A stretch of DNA of 64,000 bases, from NCBI GenBank assembly GCA_047967505.1, contig CM106539.1; one strand, given 5' to 3'. Both the position numbers and the translations under genes were made by a program. The stretch is from Dipteris shenzhenensis (Eukaryota > Polypodiophyta > Polypodiopsida > Gleicheniales). This document shows positions 43,036 to 53,142 of the stretch, piece after piece; position 1 is the stretch's first letter, and each line of letters starts with the position of its first letter. The notes beneath the pieces were generated by a model that did not search any database, was not told the DNA's origin, and was given only the letters and a program-made list of their open reading frames with translations.

Positions 43036-43094
43036 GTAGAAGATTCTTGTGCAAACCATGGATCCCAATATCCTGCCAATTCCTGGAGAATCGG
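43036..43094 (+). CDS. PAT1-like gene, first coding exon
   Basis: Exon between acceptor ctgtctgcag (ending 43035) and donor gtgagt (43095). ATG at 43058 gives MDPNILPIPGES and leaves one base, a phase 1 end. That fits the next exon at 44750 exactly. The non-coding bases before the ATG imply an upstream 5' UTR exon and intron. Coding here is tiny; its credibility rests on splice signals, matching phase and the PAT1 signature in the next exon. Confidence 0.6.
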
Positions 43095-44749
43095 GTGAGT
43101 TTAAATTAGCCCATACTACATTTGGGTGTCAATTCCTCATTGAACAATCATTTTTTTGCACCTTGTGAGCTATAAGCATTTTGTTGAGTGTGAGATTGTA
43201 TCCCATTGCAAGATTGGGTTTGATTGTCAATGTGTATTTGTATGTCCGCATGGGTATGCTCTCAAAGCAGAGAGTATCGACCTAGCAATTCAGAAGCAAA
43301 TGAATTACAAATCTGTAGCATCGTGTGAACATATTGAGAAATCCGAGTGAGAGGTCCCAATTGGACAATTAAAGAGAGGGCAAGTGCTAACTCAAGCCTG
43401 AGCACGCCCCCCCCCCCCCCAATGGGTGGAGCCTCCAAGCGGGCATCTACACCAAAACAAGTGCAACACAAACATAAAAACACTAGTACAAAATGCTTGA
43501 GCCCATGGAGAGGATGGAAGCTGTAGTGCGGCCCAATGCCATGATCCTCTAGATGCTGGTGGAGTCAAGTCAACGGACCCAGTGGTGTATGGGGCTGCGG
43601 CGGCATAAAACCCATGATGGAGCATTGGTTCTTTTGTAACCTGCTTGTAGTCAGCACTTATAAGTCTACATGCTGTTCGCTGATGAATGTCTTAACCATT
43701 TATGTGCTACTTCATTGTCAAGACAAAGTGAAGAAATAAAAATCCCTCTTACCGGTTACTTGGTACTGTACTTTATTTGTCAAGGCTGCTACTGGGAGTT
43801 GCCATGTAAGTTGTACATTTCTCTGTAGGCTTTTAGGATGTGGCTTTTCATGGAAGGGGAAGGTTTGAATGGAACCATCCACTGATCAAGTACGGATACA
43901 GGAGTTAGGTAGTGCACGTATGAAGAGAACTTTAATTTTGACGTGCAAATATCAGTTCTGATTGGCCATATTACTTGATTGCGGTGTGTTGTTCTGCTTT
44001 TGTGGGAGGAGGAGGGAAACAGAAGGAGCTGGTAATGATTTCAGAGTAGATGACTGCTATGCTATGCTATGTGTGCTTACGGGAGTAAAAGGGAAGAAAA
44101 AGGAGCTGGTAATGCTGTTAGAGCTTTGCATTTGTCCTAAAAGAATGGGATCATTAGGCAATTCTGTTGAGTGTATTTGCCCTGATTTGCACAAGGATGA
44201 AATGTTAACCTGGAGACTGGTGGATTAGAATTGTGTACTCAGATTGGAATGTCAGGTTGTTCTCGTTCACATGATAACATATGAAATATCTTGCCGCTGT
44301 TAGACTATATCGCATTCTTGCACTTGTGTAGGGTAATGCTGTCTTGTGCATCGCATGGAAAGCATTCCTTGTCATAGAAAATGATCTGATGGTTTGTATG
44401 GACCATACTGTATTTGTTTGCTTATATGTTTTTGTCATATGCAAGGTTATATCAATTTGTTTCAATGGAAATACTTTTATTAAATAGGCGAAAGCCCCAA
44501 GAGCAAATGCTCATGTAAGAGTGCATCATGCATCTGAGTGGATCAAAAACCTGCTCATCAAGAAGAGTCTGTAAAGCTCTAAGGTTGAGGCATTGAGTGG
44601 GAATCACACAATTCTTTATTGTTAGATTTGAAGAGTTCCATAGGTTGGTCAGGACTCTTCACTTTGACTACTGGCTAATTCATGAACGTCTTGCTCTAAA
44701 AAAAAAGAAGATTCTGGATTTAGGTTGATATTATTAAACGTTGGTGCAG
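43095..44749 (+). other. PAT1-like intron (about 1.65 kb)
   Basis: gtgagt...ttggtgcag intron joining the first two coding exons. It contains a C15-type homopolymer at about 43408-43422 inside a GC-richer block (43340-43640) that differs in composition from its surroundings and may be an old insertion. No TE family is recognised. Confidence 0.5.
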
Positions 44750-44907
44750 ATGATGAAAGGTTTGATGCTGCACAATATGCTTTTTTTGGTGGAGATGTTA
44801 GCCAGGAGGTTGAGCTTGGTGGCCTAGATGAAGAGGATGATGGTGGACTAGGTGGTGCTCTTGGGGATGATGATGAGAGGCTAATGGGCTTAAGTGAGAA
44901 GGAAGAG
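44750..44907 (+). CDS. PAT1-like gene, second coding exon (FDAAQYAFFGGDV signature)
   Basis: PAT1 proteins activate mRNA decapping with the LSM1-7 complex in cytoplasmic P bodies. The exon encodes DDERFDAAQYAFFGGDV, SQEVELGGLDEEDDGG and LMGLSEKEE, which matches the conserved N-terminus of plant PAT1 homologues (an FDASQYAFFG-type core followed by an acidic EVELGGL stretch). It starts after ttggtgcag and ends at donor GAG|gtgaca. With the leftover base of the previous exon, its 158 nt make 53 whole codons, and it ends in phase 0. The family call is by motif memory; no alignment was run. Confidence 0.75.
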
Positions 44908-45026
44908 GTGACACTTGACTTCTCTAGGAGCTTTCTTAAAGTCAAGGCAGTCGTCTTTTTACCCTCTTGGATTTGCTGGTTTGTTGCATACGGGCTTGGA
45001 GACCTCACATTTGTAATTTTTTGCAG

Positions 45027-45095
45027 GTTGAAGATGCTGTGTCTCAGCCAGACGACATTTCACTGGACATTTCGGAAGTCAGTAGCTCTTATATG
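45027..45095 (+). CDS. PAT1-like gene, probable third coding exon
   Basis: Acceptor ttttttgcag precedes 45027 and donor gtaaat follows 45095. The 69 nt read in phase 0 as VEDAVSQPDDISLDISEVSSSYM, an acidic, Ser-rich segment compatible with the region following EVELGGL in PAT1. I could not find later exons (the large conserved C-terminal domain) downstream within the window, so the gene is either very long-introned or truncated. Confidence 0.5.
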
Positions 45096-46797
45096 GTAAA
45101 TGCTGATCTTAGTGCTGAGAGGATCTGGATGAGTGGTGCTATATTTTTTATTGATAATCTGATGTGTTCATTTATGGGTTGTCATATTCTTGCAATTACT
45201 TTTTTGCTAAGCACAAATCTCTGTATGATGGGTTAATGCCTTTTGGGCTCATTTATGAGCTGTCATATTTCATATTCTTGCAATTACTTGTTTGCTAAGC
45301 ACAAATCTCTGTATAACGGGTTAATGCCTTCTGGGTTCCCTTAGATCTGCAGTGAATTTTTACAGCTGTTTTGCTAAGGAAGCCGAACCTGTACGCCCAT
45401 AGAGTTTAGAAAGGTGAAAGCGGAGCAGTATGTCTAAATAGGGCTCTTCCGAGCCTGGTACTGTAACCATTGCATGAATCCAACAAATCTTACATCCCAC
45501 TCTCTGGTCTTGATAAACACAATAGTTCTCGGCGTTTTATCTTCCAACCATAGCTCTAAAACGGACAGTGTTGAGCTTGGACCAAGTTTTTAATCCATTT
45601 CCTGATTTTACCAAAAAAATTTCTTGTGCTTCATTCAATTCTTGGCTCTCATAGACTTGGACTCTTTAAATAGTAACCTTTGTTAGTACTTGTCTTTAAT
45701 CTCAGAGGATCCAGTGTTACAGGGACATGTTTTAGGTCCCATATTTGACCAGTAGCATAATGTAGTGGTCGATTGTCTAGCGCCAAGCTCTTGGGGCTAG
45801 TCTTCAACTTGGTCGACTGCATGAATTTTAAAGTCTCATGCACCTGAGAACCTTTAGAGTGGCCTTTTGAACACTTCAGAGCAGCACATCTCCTTGAAGG
45901 CCATGTCATTGTTCCCTGCAGCCTTCCCTTATGCCTTTGCAATGAAGTCTCCCCCTCTATCCACTATAAGGTTCTTCACTTTGGCTCTTACTTTCCAAAG
46001 CGCACTGTCTCTTACGAACTTTCATGAAGCTTTTGTTGAGCTCTTTGGTGCTTGGCGTTGTTGCTTCAGTGAAATTACTGCATGTAATCATTCCTTGCTT
46101 GAATGCACCAAATTTCTGCTTCTCCTTAATTTTCATGTTTCTTTGTTTGAGACAATGGTACTTCTTTGGCTGGTTCCTGGCCTTCTTGTTGAATAAGGAA
46201 GGTTGCAGTCCGAGTTCTGCCCCTGCCCATATTGTGCTAATCAGAACCTCTGATTGGCCTCCCTAATGCCCTCAGTGGCCTTTTCTTTTTCCAACTTGTT
46301 GTTTGGCTTCAGTGCTAATAATTCTTTGTTCTTTCTACAGTGATGGCCCTTCTCGTCTTGGCTATCGATCTTCAGTTATAGGTGTGACAATGCTCTATCG
46401 GTTCTTTATTGGTTGCATATTTTGTCCCAATCAATTCACTTGCATGGTTGCAAAAAGATGATGACAGCCTCTCCTACCAACAGCCCAGCAACATAAAAAA
46501 ATGTAGTAGTCAAATTATGGTACATGGGGAGGCATGTTATGGATGGAGAGATTGGCTGGAAGAGGGAAGCTCAAAAGAGGAAGATAGAGGATGTGAAGGA
46601 GAAAGAGAGAGAGAAGAAACATGCATAGTAACCAAAAAACATGTTTCGTCAGGTCAGAATGGGGCAAAATGCTTCTAGCAGTAACATGGATTTTGTCCAC
46701 ATTTTCACGTTTTCCTTAACATGTCATTCATGATTGCCATTTTTGTTCCAAAGTTGTATGAAAATAATGTTATCACGTTTGCAACCTGGAAAAATCA
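45096..46797 (+). other. Non-coding stretch after the last PAT1-like exon
   Basis: About 1.7 kb with a short direct repeat (agcacaaatctctgtat.a.gggttaatgcctt at about 45208 and 45298). A splice-flanked block at 46342-46382 does not fit the phase. No TE protein is recognised. It could be intron sequence of the PAT1-like gene. Confidence 0.4.
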
Positions 46798-46965
46798 CTG
46801 GTGAGTTGGATAAATATAGTGGTGGTAATATTCTTAACACTGGCGGTAACATGCTTTATATTGGTAGTACAAGCAAGAATACCGGCGGATTTTTAAAATT
46901 ACTGGGGTATTCGTCTTTGTACCACTGGTATTATGATTTAGTGTTTTGAAATTTACTGGTGGTAT
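46798..46965 (+). repeat. Degenerate short tandem array of ACTGGTGGTA-like words
   Basis: Roughly eight copies of a 10-12-bp core (cactggtgag, agtggtggtaat, cactggcggtaa, attggtagta, ataccggcgga, ttactggggta, ccactggtatt, ttactggtggta) spaced by 15-30 bases. No coding or family assignment. Confidence 0.5.
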
Positions 46966-47823
46966 TTTCGATTGGCTTTCTCGCCTATTTTTTTTCTTAA
47001 ATAGCTTGAGAGAGCTTCATGCATCAAGATTGTAGTCCATAGCTCTTGCACAGAGCATGGTGGGGTAAGGTGGACCACAATTGAGTTGTGTGAGAGAGAG
47101 GGTGGGGGGGAGAGTTTTCATTGAGGTTGCGGAAGTGGTTGACTGCTCCAATATGTAGCGTATTGGCGTAAGGATCATCCACAATTGCAAGCCAATGAAT
47201 GTGAAAGAGATTGTGTGGTAATGAGATTTCCAAGAGGTATTTTTGCCTAATTTTTTTGATTTGGGAGATGGCGCAACTTGCCTTTGTATTTGTGTGAGGT
47301 GCCAATTTCATTTGGAGAGATTGTGTTGATGTGCGTTTATGCATTAAACAGTTGGACTTTTTGTTTGAAAACCGGATTTGCATCTGGTGCCACCTTTTTG
47401 ATGCGCGACGATGCAAGATGATGATGTAACATGATGTGATGCATGACAATGCAACATGCAAGCGGGTATGGTGGGCAGACAACTGATGGACAGCGCACAG
47501 GATGATGAGCAGAAATAGAGGTGCGTTGAAGCAGATTGATGGTAGATAGGAGCATAAGTGGTTCAATGGTCAATGGAGCAGCTAGACTAGAGGGTGCACA
47601 AATGGCGCAGTTCTGGGAGACGCTGAAGCAAATCTGGAGCCAATGGTCAATGGAGCAGTTGCTGGACAAACAGTGGAGTAGACGTTGGATGGCACAGTTC
47701 TGAAATGCAACTGAAACCTGGAGCAAACGTGCTCGAACAGTGGGGATGACACAACAAGTTGGTTGGGTGATGGCACCGCAAACCTTGGAGCAGACGAGTT
47801 GGAACGTTGGCGCAGCAAGATAG
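46966..47823. other. Unassigned sequence
   Basis: Nothing recognisable. A phrase ggtcaatggagcag occurs three times around 47570-47660. Minus-strand ORFs (47024-47566, 47337-47726) have low-complexity His/Ser/Cys content and match no family I know. Confidence 0.4.
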
Positions 47824-48349
47824 TGTTAGAAATCAACCAACGGAGGGTACGCATAGCGGAAGAATGATAGAATAGCCCAAGAGCTCACACAGTGTGTATG
47901 GGGTGTGGAATCACAACTTTCTTAAACTTATGTGCTTCAAATAGATGTGCAGACCCATCAATAGACAATGATCCAACCAGATATAGAAGCTACCAAAAGA
48001 ATATACTTCCGTCCAAAACTATGGACACAATACAAAGAGTGATAGATCCAGAGTCCCACCAGAGCGCGGTCCTTTGATCTTACCACCACATACTTCTACT
48101 ATTTGCTGCCGGATATCTCTAGAACTTGAGCCTACGTGCTCCACCATGAGCGTGTGTAGACTCTCCGTCCTTTGACCTCAGCTCCTTGCTGCCGTAGAAG
48201 ACAGCCAAGGTCCCAGCCCTCTGTGAGCTCAGTCTGCTGCCCTTGTGAACTCCTCTGCCTCTTGGATGTAGGCCTGAGGAAGTGTGCACTGCTGCTCCTG
48301 CTGCTTTGAGTCTGCTGGCTGCTGGATTCTGTGAATGAGGCACTAGGCC
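47824..48349 (-). repeat. LTR-like 3' segment (R/U5 type), second copy of a tandem pair
   Basis: The 526-bp unit from tgttagaaat at 47824 is followed head to tail by a related unit at 48350-48875. Strong matches include gagggtacgca.agc, gagctcacacagtgtg, catcaatagacaatga.cca, ttccgtccaaa.ctatggacaca and gccggatatctctaga. On the minus strand both end ATTTCTAACA, an LTR-like terminus. Confidence 0.7.
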
Positions 48350-49501
48350 TGTTAGAAATGACCCAACAGAGGGTACGCACAGCAGAAGACTGATAGAATT
48401 GCCCAGGAGCTCACACAGTGTGGTGTGGGGTGTGGAATCACTAACTTCTTAAACTTATGTGCATGACATAGGTGTGCAGACTCATCAATAGACAATGAAC
48501 CAGCCAGATATTGAAGACACCAAAATAATATATTTCCGTCCAAAGCTATGGACACAATACAAAAGAGATAGATACCAATGGTGTGGTCCTCTAATCTTAC
48601 CACAAGGTCCTTCTCCTTTCTGCCGGATATCTCTAGACTCAAGCCCCCGTGTTGTAGACTTTCTGTCCAGAATGGTTCTCTCTACCTTACTGCCTGTATT
48701 TCAGCCTCAGTAGGTAGCACTTACTAGCTCAGTCTGGAGCCTTCTTTAGGTCTCCTTTACCTCCTGGGAAAAGGCCCAAGGAAGCCCTGTCTGCTGTAAA
48801 TCTGCTGGTCCAGAATGAGGTATGAGGGCACAAAGGCCCTCCTTATATAGGGCACAAGACCATCCAGAACCAACCGACCAGCCAGCCCTAATATGGCCGA
48901 CTGGCTCGTCTGTAACAGCCCTAACCAACCGACCAGATGGTTGACTGGTTGGCTGTCTATCCAGCCCTATTTAGGGCCTTTTGCTGGCCCTTTGTTCCAT
49001 GCAGGGCCCAGCCCTTTTGGACTGCTTATCCTGCCACCTGCCAGCCCTGTTTGCAGGCCATAGACCTGTCCAATACCTGCTGCAACAGTGCGACTCCATG
49101 CTGCTACTGATCCGCCTCTGCCCAGCCCTTGTCCGGACCCTGGCGCACCCTGCACACCTTCCGTACACTGCCCTGCAGCAGCCCGTACTGATCCGTACAG
49201 TTGCTGTACCCTTGCTGATATCACCTGCCATGTGGCACCATGTTCAGGGCTTGTTTGCAGCCCCTACACACGCTTTGCTGCGCCTCTTCCAGGCTGTTGT
49301 GCTGCCCATATGGCAGCCCATGTGCTGCCCATGTGGCAGCCCCTTTAGCCCTTTCCCTATGAGGTGCCCCTTCTCCACCATGAGTCTCTTGCCCACATGA
49401 CAGCCAAGATGCTGTCCATGTGGCAGGCCATTCCACCTATGGTTCACCCTTGCGATGCACTCATTTGGGGGCTCACAGATGGGGAGGTGACCATTCCAAC
49501 A
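48350..49501 (-). repeat. Candidate complete LTR (about 1.15 kb), minus strand
   Basis: On the minus strand it reads TGTTGGAATGGTCACC...ATTTCTAACA, with a TATA-like cctatataagg at about 48841-48850 dividing a U3-like and an R/U5-like part. The U3-like part is related to 49502-50272 and the R/U5-like part to 47824-48349. No PBS is seen after its end. It could be an LTR left by unequal recombination. Confidence 0.5.
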
Positions 49502-50272
49502 AGGCCTCCCTTTTATAGGCCCCAAGGGCCCCTTGAAATGACCGACTGGCCTGCCTCATAGTGGCCGACTCAGCCTCCAAAAACCTGCCCCGACCAGCCC
49601 TTTATCTTGGGCTGTGGGCAGCTCTCCCTGGGCTGTGTGCCCTCTGCATTTAATTGGGGCCCAGGACTCCTTGTAGTGTGTGCTAGCTCCCTCCAATCAC
49701 CCCCATGTATGGGGCTGTGGGCTGGCCTATGTGGCCGATTAGACTGGCCCACCAGCTCCATCCCCCACTGGTGCTATAAAACCGGGGCAACTGCCCTTAT
49801 TTCAGTGCAGGGTCCAGCCCCCCTGGTTAGCCCATCTCCAGACCTTGGTTGGTTGGCTCCAACCAGTCCCACCCGCCTCTGCCAATGGCCGACCTAGGTG
49901 CTGCCGCTTCCTTCCTTCCATGGTTGCGCCACCTGTAGGCTCTGTTTTGCAGGCTGTCCATCTGCTCACAAATGCCCTCCACATAGGTGCCTCTATGTGT
50001 GGAATCCCTCCCCATGTCTGCTGCTCTTGACTGACCTCTTGCCAGGCCAGATCCAGGACTTGCTGTCCTTGCCATCTTTTCCTTCCACAAGTTCCATCTG
50101 TTGCAGCCATGCTGGTCTCTCCAGATACCTTTCTCTCCTCTCTTTGATTCTTGCCCACATGGCAGACAATACTCTGGCCATGTGTCAGTCTCTCAAGACC
50201 CAGGTCCACCCCCCCAATGCTCTCCTCATATGGGGGCTCACAGACGGGGAGGTGACGTCTTATATTCCAACA
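49502..50272 (-). repeat. LTR-like U3 segment, partial copy
   Basis: Minus strand TGTTGGAATATAAGACGTCACC to a TATA-like cctataaaaggg, breaking off exactly where the next TGTTGGAAT begins (49501). Shares cacctcccc.tctgtgagccccca, gccatgtgggcaaga and ggctgg.ccctgca with 48840-49501. Confidence 0.5.
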
Positions 50273-50759
50273 CCCCATCTCACCGACCTGTCTTTGCCCA
50301 ATACCAGGTCGATGCAGATGCTCTAGTATCTCCTGTTGGGTGTTGGAAGCAATGGAAGCTAAAAAATGGAAGCACAATAGAGAAAAATGAGATGCTGTAA
50401 TAGATTGCTGCAAAATTGAAGTGTGGAGGCTCAAGGGAGAGCCAACATAACAAAACCCTAGGGCTAACTGCCCTAACTGGACTAAGTGTCCTAATTGACC
50501 TAGATGGTACATAAACTAACTGTACCAATAGTCCTAACTGACTATAACTAGGCCTACAAGGCTCATGGTATAAGTGGCATCTATGGATAGCCCATGAGAT
50601 AGCCTATAAACCCCCCTCCATGGTATGGGCTGAAGTATCCTGGACATGGCTCAGGATACCTAAATAGCTAGTATCATGGTTGCACATGTTCGTCCTGCAG
50701 GATATAGCAACCTATGACTGTACAGAGTACAACAGATCAAGTTACAAAAGGTACTAAGT

Positions 50760-51716
50760 TTAAAGCTTGCTGAAAAGCCTCAAACTTAGGTCGAGGTACA
50801 GCCTTCGTAAAAACTGGATTCCGTGCGACAGCCAAAGCACTTTGACTATCAGTGACGATGACAGTAGGAGCAGTCTGACATGCACAAAGATCTGCAAGTA
50901 GCTTCCAAAGCCAAACACACTCCACTGTAGTTGTAAAAGCCGCTCTGTACTCAGCTTCACAGCTAGAGGTAGCAACTGTGCGAGAGCCAAAGCACTCTGA
51001 CTATCAGTGAAGATGATGGTAGGAGCAATTTGACATGCACAAAGATCTGCAAGTAGCTTCCGAAGCCAAACACACTCCACTGTAGCTGTAAAAGCCGCTC
51101 TGTACTCAGCTTCACAGCTAGAAGTAGCAACTGTGCTCTGCTTCTTGCTGAACCAAGAAACACATGAAGTACCAAGCATAAAATAGTTGCCACTATGTGA
51201 CACACGAGTGTCAGAACAACCAGCCCAATCACTAATAGTGAATCCATGCATGACAAGTGAAGTATCAGCCCCATAAAGAAGGCCTAAATGTTGAGTGCCT
51301 TTAAGATATCTGAAAACACACTTCATGGCATGCCAATGGTGCATAGATGGGCTGTGCATATATCTGCTCAACTGGGAGACAACATACTATAGATCAGGTC
51401 TCGTATGGCATAGGTAAATTAAACAACCAACTGCCTGCTGATAGAGAGTGACATCACATGTACCGCTACCATCCTCAGAAGAGAAGTGAAAACCAGTCTC
51501 TAATGGTGTGGATACTGGCTTGCAATCCTCAAACTGAAAACGCTGCAAAAGCTGTCCAATGTACTTGGATTGTGACATCAAAATGCGCCCCTCACTGCTA
51601 GCAAATTGAATGCCCAGATAGTAGTGCAGAAGAGCAAGATCAGACATAGCAAATGTCTGCTGCAAATGAATTTTAAAATCTGCAATTTGCTGAGCATGTG
51701 TCCCAGTTACAAGCCC
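50760..51716 (-). pseudogene. Copia M RT/RNase H relic with internal duplication
   Basis: Reads SDLALLHYYLGIQFASSEGR, SQSKYIGQLLQRFQFEDCKP, TRPDL then a stop, LSRYMHSPSMHHWHAMKCVF, RNase H SDWAGCSDTRVSHSGNYFML, KKQSTVATSSCEAEYRAAFT and a carboxy end PRPKF. A 155-bp segment encoding the CEAEYRAAFTATVECVW-to-SQSALA part is repeated in tandem (50831-50985 and 50986-51136), which disrupts the RNase H fold. Confidence 0.87.
50831..51136 (-). repeat. 155-bp tandem duplication inside copia M RNase H
   Basis: gccaaagcact.tgactatc through ctagaggtagcaactgtgc (50831-50985) is repeated at 50986-51136 with about seven scattered differences. 155 is not a multiple of three, so the copy also shifts the frame. 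Confidence 0.9.
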
Positions 51717-51898
51717 CTCCGTCCTGCCCTCTCGCTGCCCCTCCCGTGCTGCTCCTGTTTTGCCCCATCCGCCTGCATCCGCCCTCCTGCAACCCCTCCT
51801 TTGCCCGCTGCCGCCTCCCCCATAATGAATGGCAAAGGGGGATGAGGACATGGGACTAGGCGGTAGACCCTTCGGTCCAAATTTACATACGCGAGGAG

Positions 51899-53142
51899 AT
51901 GGGGAAGGGGAACGGTGACAAGGGGAAAACACAAAAGCAACTCAGCCTGGAGGACTTTAACAAACGCAGCAACCGGAGCGGTTTGACAGTGGACAGCACC
52001 GCGGCCCAGAAGAAAGGGGCCCACTTGAAGCCCATGCCGCTCACCACATCCTCGATCTCTATGGTTACCACCACTATTTCACCACCATCATCCGCCTCAT
52101 CATCTACGCCACCTCTCTCCTCCCCCTCTCTTGCATCATCATCACAGGTCTCCTCTCCAGTAGCCCCATCACTAGCCCCACCGGCCATGGCTCCATAGTA
52201 CTTTTCCCTCGTATCCCCTCTACCTCTTAGTCAGCCACCATTCATCACCTTGTCCGGCCTCGCTACTCCTACATACCACTCCCCCGCCCAGATCACGCTG
52301 TCCCCACCCTGAGTACAACCTGAGCAAGCCACCTTCATTCAACCCCTCTCGAGATCCAATTCCCACCTGGACTAGGATATCTTAGGCCCCCACAAGATGC
52401 TTGGGACTCCCTATTGGCTGAGATACACAGCATCCAGGCCCGTCAGGCAGAGCTGACACATTACACTCAGGAGCGGGCCCGATATACCCAGGAGCATGCT
52501 CGCATTATACACGAGCAGGGCACCCTTATCCAGGGGCTCAGACACGACATCACATAGCTTCGAGAGGAGCTTGGGACCCTAAGAGCAGTGCCAGGAGGGA
52601 TCCGAGTCACAGAGATGGAGGCATAGATAGTCACGATACAGTTGGCTATAGCAGAGATGACTAGATGGGTGGATGTGGCGAAACAGGAGCTCGCAAAGGC
52701 AACTGTTCAGCCGCCATACAGGAGCAGCAGCAGAGGGCTTTGAAAGCCCTCAACATCCGGATACGAGGGATCACGCGAGACAGCACCAGCACCACTACGA
52801 CGCCCATGGAGGAGGCGATCACCTTTGTGACCACCACCATGGGGATCCTCGACCATGGCATAGAGGGAGCATGGCGTGTTGGGAGAGACCCCAACCGAGA
52901 GCAGCCCCTAGTCATTCGCTTCAGAGATTCACATGCTCGACTAGAGACACTCCAACGTCGAGCCACTCTACGAGAGCATCCCACCCTGTCCATGGATGAG
53001 GATTTGACACCACTATAGATTGAGGAGCGATAAGTTCTTCTCCAGCAGCGGGATGTTGCCCGCAAGGAGGGAAAATGGGCCGTGGTTCGAGATGGTAGGT
53101 TGTTGATCGGCACCCGTTGGACTCCCATCCGTACCCCCTAGG
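51899..53142 (+). pseudogene. LINE-C ORF1 relic, L1-ORF1p-like
   Basis: MGKGNGDKGKTQKQLSLEDF begins the frame; a Ser/Pro-rich region ends in a TAG at 52196. Downstream, heptad-rich AEIHSIQARQAELTHYTQER to QGTLIQGLRHDI (about 52415-52560) suggests a coiled coil. An RRM-like domain LKALNIRIRGI (about 52740), IEGAWRVGRDPNREQPLVIR, and a C-terminal part VLLQQRDVARKEGKWAVV follow. The order matches Transposase_22/L1 ORF1p. Several stops and shifts. Confidence 0.72.

Larger units (their letters stand above)
50273..51716 (-). mobile_element. Copia M, 3' part (RT end, RNase H, PPT, LTR), family of copia L
   Basis: Minus-strand pol from LVTGTHAQQIADFK to the C-terminus, then PPT (complement at 50609-50621) and LTR from 50608 downward (tataggct...). 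PPT, LTR start and protein resemble copia L. The 5' part is missing from inside the YVDD box: at about 51716 sequence changes to the LINE-C 5' region. The LTR distal end near 50273 is uncertain. Confidence 0.82.

Noticed and set aside
46342-46382. Short block with acceptor ttctacag and donor gtgtga as a fourth PAT1-like exon
   Set aside because: The previous exon ends in phase 0, which makes this block start with TGA. Its peptide in the other phase has no PAT1 similarity I can see.
49802-50512. 236-residue minus-strand ORF
   Set aside because: It lies within LTR-like blocks and the copia M LTR, lacks domain motifs, and crosses the TGTTGG boundary of a repeat.
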